Assembly: GCF_004348345.1 (NCBI RefSeq)
Contig: NZ_SMJZ01000068.1
Coordinates: forward strand, 1 to 39,605
Length of the DNA: 39,605 nt
DNA from: Nonomuraea longispora
GTDB lineage: Bacteria > Actinomycetota > Actinomycetes > Streptosporangiales > Streptosporangiaceae
Direction: 5' to 3'
Shown: positions 32,830 to 39,605 of the stretch, piece after piece
Position numbering within the stretch: the stretch's first letter is position 1
Layout: every line of letters starts with the position of its first letter
The notes under the pieces: model-generated
What the model saw: the letters and a program-made list of their open reading frames with translations, nothing else
Database searches by the model: none
Told to the model about the DNA's origin: nothing
Position numbers and translations under genes: made by a program

Positions 32830-35181
32830 ATGAGCGCAGCGAGTTTCCCCGAGGGTTTCGTCTGGGGGGTGTCGACTTCCGCTTTCCAGATCGAGGGGGC
32901 CACGACCGCCGGCGGCCGCGGCCCGTCCATCTGGGACGGCTTCTCCGCCGACCGCGCCGAGGCCTGCGACCACTATCACCGCCATGCCGAGGACGTGCGG
33001 TTGATGAAAGACCTCGGAATAGCCGCCTACCGGTTCTCGGTGAGCTGGGCCAGGGTGATTCCCGACGGCCGCGGAAAGGCGAACGCGGCGGGGCTCGACT
33101 TCTACGACCGGCTGGTCGACGAGTTGATGGCCGCGGGCATCACGCCCTATGCCACCCTTTACCACTGGGACCTGCCGCAGGCGCTGGAAGATGGGGGCGG
33201 CTGGCCGGTTCGCGACACGGCACACCATTTCGCGGATTACGCCACGGTCGTGCACGAACGGCTCGGCGACCGGGTCGGCACGTGGTTCACGGTGAACGAA
33301 CCGTGGGTGGCGTCCTTCCTCGGGTACGGCTCGGGCATTCACGCGCCCGGCAGGACGTCGACGGCCGACGCCTTCATGAGTGCGCACCACATGCTGCTCG
33401 CCCACGGGCTGGGCGTCCAGGCGCTGCGCGCCGCCGGGGCCTCCGAGGTGGGCGCCGCGCTCAACATCTCGCCCGTGCTCACGCCCGCCCAGGTGAGCGA
33501 CTTCGGCAGGGAGCTGACCGAGGAGGACACCGAGGCCGTGACCAGGATCGACGCCCTGGTGAACCGGCAGTTCCTCGACCCGATGTTGCGCGGCGCCTAC
33601 CCCGCCGACCTGGTCCCGCTCATCGAGCGGCACGCGGGGCTCGGTCACGTCCGCGACGGCGACCTCGACGTCATCGCCCAGCCCGTCGACCTGCTCGGCG
33701 TCAACTACTATGCGCCGCTGGTGGTGCAGGCGCAGCCCAGCGAACCCGCGGACCCTGCTTTCCCGGGAAGCGAGGGTGTGCTTTTCTGCACGGTGCCCAC
33801 GGCGGTCACCGCAATGGGCTGGCCCATCGTGCCCGGTTGCCTTTCCCAGCTGCTCGGGCGCCTTTCCCGGGAATATCCGCGGACCGAGCTGTTGATCACC
33901 GAGAACGGCGCCGACTTCGTCGACGTGGCGACCGGCGACGGCATTCACGACCTCGAGAGAATCGGTTTCATCGAGGAACACCTGCGCGCTCTGAAAACTG
34001 CGATCGACGACGGCGCCAACGTCCGCGGATATTTCGTCTGGACGCTGCTCGACAACCTCGAATGGACCGATGGCTACCAGCGCAAGTTCGGACTCGTGCA
34101 CGTGGACTTCGCCACCCAGCGACGCCGGCCGAAGGACAGCGCCCGGTGGTATCGCGACGTCATCGCGCGCAACGGCCTGCCAGGGACCCGCGCCAGACGG
34201 CCCACGCTGGAGACCGTGGCCGCCCGCGCCCACGTCTCCAGGGCCACCGTCTCGCGCGTCGTCAACGGCGAGACCTCCGTCAGCCCCGAGGTCCGCGCGA
34301 CGGTGATGCGGGCCGTCAGAGAGCTCGGCTACGTGCCCAACGCGGCCGCCCGCAGCCTCGTCACCCGGCGCACCAACACGGTCGCCCTCGTCCTGTCGGT
34401 GCCCCGGCAGGGCGGCGATCCGCTGACCGCGGCCGTCGTCCAGTACGTCACCAGCATGCTGGAGGGCGCGGGCAAACAGATCACGCTCATGCTGGCCGAC
34501 ACCGCGGAGAGCCACCGCCGCATCGTCTCCCACGTCGAGGGGCGGCTGTCGGACGGCGTCGTGCTGCTGCCGCCCGACCGAGGCGACACCCTGGCCGAGC
34601 GGCTCTCGCGGACCGGCGTGCCGATCGTGCTGCTCGGCAAACCCGCGGTCGCCTCCCTGGTGCCGTACGTGGACGTCGACAACGCCGGGGGAGCGGCGGC
34701 CGCCACCGAGCACCTCGTCGCACGCGGGCGCCGACACATCGGCATGGTCTGCGGCCCCATGGACCTCATCTCCATCCAGGACCGCCTGGCCGGCCACCGC
34801 GCGGCCCTGCACCGCGCCGGCCTGAGACCGCTTCTGACCCCGGCCGACGGCTACACCCGCGCGTCCGGCGCGGCGGCCGCACGCCGGCTCATCGAGGACA
34901 ACCCGTCACTCGACGCGATCTTCGCGGCCGGCGACCAGCTCGCCATCGGGGCGTTGCGGGCCGCGCGGAAGGCCGGGCGGCGGGTGCCGGACGACCTGGC
35001 GATCGTGGGCTTCGACGACATCGACGCCGCCTCCGCCACCACCCCGCCGCTCACCACCGTGCGCGTCCCCGTCGCCGAGCAGGCGCTGGCTCTCGCCCGG
35101 CTGCTGATGTCGCGCCTGGACGGCGGCCACGCCACATCCGTCGTGCTGCCGGCCCGGCTCGTGGTCAGGGACTCCACCTGA
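32830..35181 (+). CDS. GH1 beta-glucosidase fused to a LacI-family repressor
   Basis: One uninterrupted 783-residue frame. Residues about 5-450 are a complete GH1 beta-glucosidase: FPEGFVWGVSTSAFQIEG, acid/base Glu157 in FTVNEPW, nucleophile Glu358 in LLITENGAD, and the usual SARWYRDVIARNGL end. After a linker of some seven residues (PGTRARR) comes a complete LacI regulator, about 456-783: hinge-type helix-turn-helix PTLETVAARAHVSRATVSRVVNG, VSPEVRATVMRAVRELGYVPNAAARSLV, and a periplasmic-binding-like sensor ending VGFDDIDAASATTPPLTTVRVP. Normally these are two genes. No in-frame start exists near the junction except a GTG at 34216 that would cut into the DNA-binding helix. Likely a cellobiose-type enzyme and sensor in one chain. 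Confidence 0.9.
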   Translation: MSAASFPEGFVWGVSTSAFQIEGATTAGGRGPSIWDGFSADRAEACDHYHRHAEDVRLMKDLGIAAYRFSVSWARVIPDGRGKANAAGLDFYDRLVDELMAAGITPYATLYHWDLPQALEDGGGWPVRDTAHHFADYATVVHERLGDRVGTWFTVNEPWVASFLGYGSGIHAPGRTSTADAFMSAHHMLLAHGLGVQALRAAGASEVGAALNISPVLTPAQVSDFGRELTEEDTEAVTRIDALVNRQFLDPMLRGAYPADLVPLIERHAGLGHVRDGDLDVIAQPVDLLGVNYYAPLVVQAQPSEPADPAFPGSEGVLFCTVPTAVTAMGWPIVPGCLSQLLGRLSREYPRTELLITENGADFVDVATGDGIHDLERIGFIEEHLRALKTAIDDGANVRGYFVWTLLDNLEWTDGYQRKFGLVHVDFATQRRRPKDSARWYRDVIARNGLPGTRARRPTLETVAARAHVSRATVSRVVNGETSVSPEVRATVMRAVRELGYVPNAAARSLVTRRTNTVALVLSVPRQGGDPLTAAVVQYVTSMLEGAGKQITLMLADTAESHRRIVSHVEGRLSDGVVLLPPDRGDTLAERLSRTGVPIVLLGKPAVASLVPYVDVDNAGGAAAATEHLVARGRRHIGMVCGPMDLISIQDRLAGHRAALHRAGLRPLLTPADGYTRASGAAAARRLIEDNPSLDAIFAAGDQLAIGALRAARKAGRRVPDDLAIVGFDDIDAASATTPPLTTVRVPVAEQALALARLLMSRLDGGHATSVVLPARLVVRDST

Positions 35182-35280
35182 CGGCCGCCCGGCCGCACCC
35201 GGATTTCCCGTACGGGCTCCAGCCGTCGATCCGCGGCCCGGCGACTTAGCATCGAGGGCAGGACCCCGCAGGGAGGCCAG

Positions 35281-36462
35281 ATGCGCTTCGTCCGCCGCAA
35301 GCAGGAAGCATCCGCCGAGCCCGACGGCGAGGTCACCCGAGTCGCGCCCGCGCCCGCGGCCGCGTACGACGGCGACCTCTACCGCCTGCCCGAGTGGGCG
35401 CGGCGCCGCGGCGAGGAACGCGCGCTGGGCCGCGCCCACGCCGAAGGCGGCCAGTTCGACACGCTCACGCTCCAGACCGGCAGCGTGCCCCGCTTCCACG
35501 AGCTGGAGGACGAACGCCTGGAAGAGCTGGCCAGGATCGACGAGCGCACGGAACGGGAGATCCAGCGGGCCCGCGCCGAGCTGGAAGCGCAGAAGATCCG
35601 CCTGGCGGAGTCGCAGCGCGCGTTCGGGGAGGCGCGCAAGGCCCTCGACGACAGCAGGCAGCGCGTCACCGAGCTCGAACAACCCAGCAGGCGTCCCGGC
35701 GACGGACGCCCCAGCTCGATCGCCGTCTCCGGCAGCCGCTGGCCGGTCGTCCGCCGCTGGCTGCCCGCCGCGCTCCTCCTGTTGCTCCTGCTGGTCGTCG
35801 AGGTGCCCATCCTCTACCAGGTGATCCTCAGCTGGGGCGACAGCGTCGCGATGACCGCGCTCCTCGCCGCGGGCGCCGCCCTCATCATGCTGGTGGCGCC
35901 GCACATGTACGGTCGCGCGTTCCGCTCCTGGCAGGAGCACGGCAGCTCGTCCCAGGGGCGCTGGCTGCTGATCGGCGTGGCGACGGTCTGGCTCGGCCTC
36001 ATCGTCGCCGTGGCCGTGCTGCGCCGGGACGCCCTGGTCCGGCCCCTGGTCGTGGACGGGCAGGAGATCGGCCCCACCTCCGAGGGCGTCGGCCAGCTGC
36101 CCACCATGGTCCTCCTGCTGGCGCTGCTCGTGGCCACCGCCCTCATCGCCGCCGACCTGGGCCGCCGCATGCACAACCCCAACGACCGCCGCCTCAGGGA
36201 GCTGCGGGCCAAACGTGACGCCGAGGCCCGCGTCCTCGCCGAGGCCCAGGCGGCCTACCAGCACGACGCCGGCTACGCGGAGAGCATCGTCCACTACGTC
36301 GAGGCGGCGGAGCGCCGCCGGGCGAGCCGGCTGCGGCAACTGGACAGCGGCTTCGACAGCCTGGCCACGGCCTACCTCGGGGGAGTGGTGGAGGGCCTGA
36401 AGGACCCAGAGGCCGCCAGCTGGGCCGAACGCATCGTCCTCCAGCGCCGCACCCGCTCCTGA
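35281..36462 (+). CDS. Coiled-coil membrane protein of unknown function
   Basis: A 393-residue protein. After a polar N-terminus, residues about 75-135 form a charged coiled coil (ELEDERLEELARIDERTEREIQ and following). Four membrane helices follow at about 160-183, 188-210, 226-247 and 274-295, including LPAALLLLLLLVVEVPILY. A second charged helical region occupies 300-393. Both ends are probably cytosolic. ATG 35281 is preceded by GGGAGG. No family is recognised. The VWA-like lipoprotein and coiled-coil protein on the far side of the GH16 gene have a similar character and may be its partners. Confidence 0.7.
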   Translation: MRFVRRKQEASAEPDGEVTRVAPAPAAAYDGDLYRLPEWARRRGEERALGRAHAEGGQFDTLTLQTGSVPRFHELEDERLEELARIDERTEREIQRARAELEAQKIRLAESQRAFGEARKALDDSRQRVTELEQPSRRPGDGRPSSIAVSGSRWPVVRRWLPAALLLLLLLVVEVPILYQVILSWGDSVAMTALLAAGAALIMLVAPHMYGRAFRSWQEHGSSSQGRWLLIGVATVWLGLIVAVAVLRRDALVRPLVVDGQEIGPTSEGVGQLPTMVLLLALLVATALIAADLGRRMHNPNDRRLRELRAKRDAEARVLAEAQAAYQHDAGYAESIVHYVEAAERRRASRLRQLDSGFDSLATAYLGGVVEGLKDPEAASWAERIVLQRRTRS

Positions 36463-36464
36463 CC

Positions 36465-36508
36465 GCGTACGGGCCCGTACGCACGGGGCTCACGCGCGTA
36501 CGGGCCCG
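36465..36508. terminator. Palindromic terminator between convergent genes
   Basis: GCGTACGGGCCCGTACGC at 36465-36482 is a perfect 18-base palindrome directly after the coiled-coil gene stop, and GCGTACGGGCCCG is repeated at 36496-36508. It separates that gene from the convergent GH16 gene and probably ends transcription from both sides. Confidence 0.6.
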
Positions 36509-36531
36509 CCGGCGGAGGCCGGGACAGGCGG

Positions 36532-37935
36532 TCAGGAGGTGGAGAAGGTGAACCAGTTGACGTTGACGAAGTCGGCCGGCTGGCCGCTGCTGAAGGTCAG
36601 GTAGACCGTGTGCGTTCCCGTCACGCCGGAGATGTTGGCCGGGATGGTGCGCCAGCTCTGCCATCCGCCGGTGTTCCCGATGGCGAAGTCGCCGATGGGG
36701 GCGGCGGTGGGGCTGTCGAGCCGCACCTGCACCAGCCCGCTGACCCCGGCGCCCGCCCCGGACGCCACCCTGGCCTTGAACTGGCGGGCGGCCTGCGAGC
36801 CGAACGTGACGCCGTCGAAGCGCAGCCAGTCGCCGTTGGAGAGGCCGCCGACGTTCTGGCCGCCGCCCGAGTCGGTGGTGGACTCGACCATGGTGCCCGA
36901 CTGGGCGGTGTAGCGCTCGGCCTGGATGGTGGAGCGGGCGTCGACACTGCCGGGCGGGTCGCTCGGGTCGGGGTCGGGATCGCCGCCGCCCGTGCCGCTC
37001 TGCCAGACCGCGACGTAGTCCACCAGCATCGGCCTGCCGGGCACGGTGTCCCCGGTCGGGGTGCCGAAGCCCGCCACGCCGTTGGGGAAGGCGCCTCCCA
37101 TGGCCACGTTGAGCAGCAGGAAGTAGCCGGCGTGGCCGGTCATGTTGTTCCAGGTCGTGGCGTCGAACCGGGACTGGCTGAGGCTGTGGTACAGCTGGCC
37201 GTCGACGTACCAGCGCAGCTGGTTGGGGCTGGTGCTGCGGTCCCACTCGAAGCGGTAGGTGTGGAAGGCCGACTGGCAGGAGGCGCCGGGGCAGGCACGG
37301 CTGGCGCCGAGGCCGTTGTTCTCCTCGCAGGGGCCGCCGGGGGCGACGCCGCAGTGGAGCACGGCCCACACGGAGTTGAGCCCGTTGACGTTCTCCATGA
37401 TGTCGAACTCGCCGATCCCCGGCCAGTTCCAGTAGTTCCCCCGGTACGGCGACCCGAGCGCCCAGAACGCCGGCCAGTAGCCGAGCGCGGCGTTGCCGGT
37501 CACGTTCGGCATCTGGATGCGGCCCTCGATGCGCAGGACGCGCCCGTCGGCGGGCTTGAAGTCCGAGCGCCGGGTCTCGATGCGGGCCGAGGTCCACTCG
37601 CCCGAGCCGCTCCGGAGCGGGGTGATGCGCAGGTTGCCCGAGCCGTCGAGGCTGAGGTTGGAGGTGCTGGAGGTGTAGTTCTGGATCTCGCCGGTGCCCC
37701 AGTTGGCCGGTCCTCCGGGGTACGCGTGGCCCGTGTCGATGATCCAGTTGTTCGATGAGGGCAGGGTGTTCGCCGGGCCTTCGAAGTCGTCGGCCCAGAC
37801 CAGGGACCAGCCGGCCGGCGGGGGCGGCACGGAGGCCGAGGCTCCGGCGGTCATCTGGACGAGCAGGCCGGTAAGTGCAACGAGCACCACGGCCACGGGT
37901 GCCAGGCGGCGCCGGCGCCTGTTCGCTGTTGTCAT
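36532..37935 (-). CDS. Secreted GH16 beta-glucanase with C-terminal CBM6
   Basis: A 467-residue exported enzyme. A basic n-region (RRRRRLAP) and hydrophobic core end near ASASV, giving a signal peptide of about 35 residues. The GH16 domain, about 40-310, has GEFDIMEN with nucleophile Glu176, Asp178 and acid/base Glu181, and resembles laminarinase-type endo-beta-1,3-glucanases. A Gly/Asp/Pro linker is followed by a CBM6 at about 335-467 (IQAERYTAQSG ... GDWLRFDGVTFG ... WQSWRTIPANISGVTGTHTVYLTF). ATG 37935 is five bases from GGAG; ATG 37938 is adjacent. A promoter and two LacI-type operators lie upstream, so expression is probably induced by glucan oligosaccharides. Confidence 0.94.
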   Translation of the reverse strand: MTTANRRRRRLAPVAVVLVALTGLLVQMTAGASASVPPPPAGWSLVWADDFEGPANTLPSSNNWIIDTGHAYPGGPANWGTGEIQNYTSSTSNLSLDGSGNLRITPLRSGSGEWTSARIETRRSDFKPADGRVLRIEGRIQMPNVTGNAALGYWPAFWALGSPYRGNYWNWPGIGEFDIMENVNGLNSVWAVLHCGVAPGGPCEENNGLGASRACPGASCQSAFHTYRFEWDRSTSPNQLRWYVDGQLYHSLSQSRFDATTWNNMTGHAGYFLLLNVAMGGAFPNGVAGFGTPTGDTVPGRPMLVDYVAVWQSGTGGGDPDPDPSDPPGSVDARSTIQAERYTAQSGTMVESTTDSGGGQNVGGLSNGDWLRFDGVTFGSQAARQFKARVASGAGAGVSGLVQVRLDSPTAAPIGDFAIGNTGGWQSWRTIPANISGVTGTHTVYLTFSSGQPADFVNVNWFTFSTS

Positions 37936-37961
37936 CATCGCTCCATGGGGGGTGTGGATGC

Positions 37962-37977
37962 GAGAGAGCGCTCTCTC
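37962..37977. promoter_or_regulatory. LacI-type operator 1 of the GH16 gene
   Basis: GAGAGAGCGCTCTCTC is a perfect 16-base palindrome. Its GAGCGCTC core is that of CebR/CelR-type LacI operators in cellulolytic actinobacteria. It lies 27 bases before the start codon and just downstream of the -10, so a bound repressor would cover the transcription start. Confidence 0.85.
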
Positions 37978-37981
37978 ACCG

Positions 37982-38010
37982 ATGTGAACACACGGCTTAC
38001 CCGGTGTCAA
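37982..38010 (-). promoter_or_regulatory. GH16 promoter
   Basis: On the minus strand, TTGACA (38010-38005) is a perfect -35, followed after 17 bases by TCACAT (37987-37982) as a moderate -10. The inferred transcription start falls inside operator 1. Confidence 0.6.
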
Positions 38011-38054
38011 CAATCCGCACAGCGGCTGCGTGGGCAGGTGCGCGTAACGGGCAA

Positions 38055-38066
38055 GAGAGCGCTCTC
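38055..38066. promoter_or_regulatory. LacI-type operator 2 of the GH16 gene
   Basis: GAGAGCGCTCTC is a perfect 12-base palindrome, the same core as operator 1, centred 91 bases from it and upstream of the -35. Two sites at this distance could support looping by a tetrameric or paired LacI-family repressor. Confidence 0.8.
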
Positions 38067-38082
38067 GGCGAGGGTTCGCGCC

Positions 38083-38919
38083 TCACAGCAGGTCCACGGT
38101 GGCCGCGCCGGCAGCCTCGAACGCCTCCTGCCAGAACGCCTCCAGCTGCGGGAACCGGTCAGGGCTCGACGTCTTCTTCCGGAGGAACCCGTGCACGACC
38201 ACCGCGTACCCGTTCATGTCGGGCAGCAGGCGCGCGTCCCGCAACTCCTTGATCTTCTGCCGGCGGGCGTCCTCGCCGAGGTCCAGCTTGTTGACGTCCA
38301 GCTCGCCCCGGTTGCTGATCAGGTCGCTGAACACGATGAGCCGGTGCGCCTTGTCCGGCTGCCGCTGCGCGGCGAGCTGCTTGGCCACGTAGCGCAGCGC
38401 CCCCAGCACGTCCGACCCCTCGCCCTCCGTCGGGCAGTCGAACAGCTCGACCGCCCTCGGCACCACCTGCGTGATCCGGTGCTTCCTGACCCGATCCTCG
38501 ACCACGGGGTTGTCGTTGGGGTTCTCCGCCCGGGTAGCCGCGACGGGCACCGGGTCCTGGCGGCAGGCGCTGCTCTCCGAACCGCCCGTGACGGCCGCGA
38601 ACCCGATCCAGTCGCACCCCTCCGCGAACGCCGGCATCTTGGAGGTGACGTCGTTCCTGGAGGTGGCCGGATCGGCGTAGCTGGTCGAGTCGACGACCAC
38701 GCCGCAGAGCCCCCTGGCCTCCGTCCCGCACGCCGTCACGCCGGCCGCGACCACCGGCAGCACCGCTAACGCCGCGACCACGCGACGCGCCGTACGGGCT
38801 CGTCCCGGGGCCACGCGCCGCGCCCGGGCCCCGCCGCTGTCCTCCGCCACCCGCCGTCCTCCCGATCGTGTGAGGGATGCCGTCAGCCGTCGCCGTGCCC
38901 GCGCGGCCTTCCTCCTCAT
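38083..38919 (-). CDS. VWA-like lipoprotein
   Basis: A 278-residue protein with a basic N-terminus, a hydrophobic segment VVAALAVLPVVAAG and lipobox VTAC, so the mature chain is lipid-anchored outside the membrane. The rest looks like a degenerate von Willebrand A fold: VVVDSTSY in the first strand, GSDVLGALRYVAKQL in the helix that normally gives the threonine ligand, and HRLIVFSDLISNRG with a conserved aspartate; the strict DxSxS site is not exact. ATG 38919 overlaps the upstream stop (ATGA) and has AGGAGG; a second equally good GTG start lies at 38850. Function unknown; coupling suggests a complex with the upstream coiled-coil protein. Confidence 0.75.
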   Translation of the reverse strand: MRRKAARARRRLTASLTRSGGRRVAEDSGGARARRVAPGRARTARRVVAALAVLPVVAAGVTACGTEARGLCGVVVDSTSYADPATSRNDVTSKMPAFAEGCDWIGFAAVTGGSESSACRQDPVPVAATRAENPNDNPVVEDRVRKHRITQVVPRAVELFDCPTEGEGSDVLGALRYVAKQLAAQRQPDKAHRLIVFSDLISNRGELDVNKLDLGEDARRQKIKELRDARLLPDMNGYAVVVHGFLRKKTSSPDRFPQLEAFWQEAFEAAGAATVDLL

Positions 38920-38937
38920 GCGCCGTCCTCCTGATCG
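38851..38937 (-). repeat. Duplicated ribosome-site/start segment of the lipoprotein gene
   Basis: CCGCCGTCCTCCCGATCG at 38851-38868 and GCGCCGTCCTCCTGATCG at 38920-38937 match at 16 of 18 bases, 69 bases (23 codons) apart. On the minus strand each holds a GGAGG followed by an in-frame start, GTG 38850 and ATG 38919. The gene therefore has two possible starts in the same frame. Confidence 0.65.
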
Positions 38938-39605
38938 CGAAGGGAAGGCGGGTCGTCGCGCTGCCCGCGCGGTGGTTCGTCCCCGTCCTCCGGGTCCGCG
39001 CCGGCTCTCCCGCCCCGGTCGTCCTCCGCGCCGGCGTCGTCAGCGGGTGGTCCGCCCGGTGAGAGCCGGCGGCGGGAGCGGCCGGGCAACTCCCTGGGCA
39101 GCACCTCGGCGTGCCACACCTCGATGCGGTTCTCCACCTCGCGCAGGATCCGCCCGATCTCCCGCCGGCCCGAGACCGCCGTGGGGTTGCCCGCCGTGGC
39201 GTCCATGGCGATGATCTCACCCTTCCACAACGACGGGACCTCCTCCTTGCGGGGGTGGGCCCGCAGCACGCCGCTCTTGTACGCGGCGATGAGCTGCTCG
39301 GCCCTGGCCTGCACCGCCTCCACCTCGTGGTCGCGCTGCATCAGCGCGCTCTCCCACTCCTGGGTGAGGTGCTCGATGCGGGCTCTGGCCCGCTGCACGC
39401 CGGCGTTCGCCTCCTCGACCAGGGCCCGCCGCCGCGCCTCCGCCCGCAGCGCCCTGGCCTCGGCGATCGAGATGAACGGATCCCGCTGCGTGGATCGTGC
39501 CCCCTCAGCCCCCGCGCCGGGCCCGGCGTCCGGCCGGGCCTCGGCGGTGCCCTGGTGGTTCTCGAGGGCGGCGCCGGGCGGGGCCCCGGGGGCGGTGCCC
39601 GGGTG
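38916..39605 (-). CDS. Coiled-coil protein, 5' end outside the window
   Basis: The frame is open without a stop from the right edge to TGA at 38916, giving at least 229 residues. The edge part is Pro/Gly/Ala-rich, then STQRDPFISIAEARALRAEARRRALVEEANAGVQRARARIEHLTQEWESALMQRDHEVEAVQARAEQLIAAYKSG is a long coiled coil, followed by PSLWKGEIIAMDATAGNPTAVSGRREIGRILREVENRIEVWHAEVLP and a highly charged acidic/arginine tail. No membrane helix is present. No good start is visible, so the true start is probably beyond 39605. Its stop overlaps the lipoprotein start. No family recognised; likely a cytosolic scaffold partner. Confidence 0.68.
   Translation of the reverse strand, partial: HPGTAPGAPPGAALENHQGTAEARPDAGPGAGAEGARSTQRDPFISIAEARALRAEARRRALVEEANAGVQRARARIEHLTQEWESALMQRDHEVEAVQARAEQLIAAYKSGVLRAHPRKEEVPSLWKGEIIAMDATAGNPTAVSGRREIGRILREVENRIEVWHAEVLPRELPGRSRRRLSPGGPPADDAGAEDDRGGRAGADPEDGDEPPRGQRDDPPSLRDQEDGA

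Overview
This is a high-GC actinobacterial chromosome segment, most like the Streptosporangiales (Nonomuraea/Streptosporangium type). The pointers are GC-rich third positions, GTG starts, many ATGA/GTGA overlapping gene pairs, an orphan DUF397 protein, a WXG-type protein operon, a large family of TetR/MarR/PadR/HxlR/LacI/Lrp regulators, and secreted glycanases. The genus is inferred from style only. No tRNA, rRNA, CRISPR array, transposase or integrase was seen.

Layout. 1-5100 is accessory-looking and more AT-rich: a small methyltransferase, the decayed end of an XRE/DUF5753 regulator in front of its DUF397 partner, a small coiled-coil protein, and a translationally coupled trio (WXG-like protein, 734-residue protein with an EF-hand loop, lipoprotein). 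5179-7956 holds leuA with a 14-residue leucine-rich leader peptide and attenuator, then a dimethylargininase. 7995-12364 carries a DUF2630 protein, a tandem GNAT, a membrane Ser/Thr kinase whose extracellular part is a GH6 cellulase domain with key catalytic residues missing, and a Mut7-C protein. 12444-18085 has a PPOX oxidoreductase/HxlR pair, a DHA2 efflux pump behind two copies of a TetR-type operator, a rifampin-phosphotransferase-like enzyme and a TetR regulator. 18072-21973 has a PadR/membrane-protein pair, then a TetR regulator divergent from an SDR and a Gfo/Idh/MocA oxidoreductase, with two matching operators between them.

22055-28306 contains a trypsin-like protease, an amide-use module (acetamidase/formamidase, APC permease, AmiC-like sensor, divergent MarR) and glutamate dehydrogenase. 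28521-32737 contains a PhoD-type phosphatase and an arginine/ornithine module (ornithine aminotransferase, a dimethylargininase-family hydrolase, an Lrp regulator) like the one in mycobacteria. 32830-39605 contains a GH1 beta-glucosidase fused in frame to a complete LacI-family repressor, a coiled-coil four-helix membrane protein, a secreted GH16-CBM6 beta-glucanase with two GAGAGCGCTCTC operators, and a VWA-like lipoprotein coupled to a coiled-coil protein that runs off the window.

How they may work together. Two themes stand out. One is nitrogen from amides and arginine: permease plus amidase, dimethylargininases, ornithine aminotransferase and glutamate dehydrogenase all feed ammonium or glutamate. 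The other is beta-glucan use: a GH16 enzyme would cut glucan outside the cell, the GH1 domain would split imported oligosaccharides, the fused LacI domain could repress in response to them, and the kinase with a dead GH6 ectodomain could be a glucan sensor. The enzyme families are clear from sequence; the regulatory links are inference. The strongest candidates for something undescribed are the kinase-pseudoGH6 receptor and the GH1-LacI enzyme-repressor fusion.
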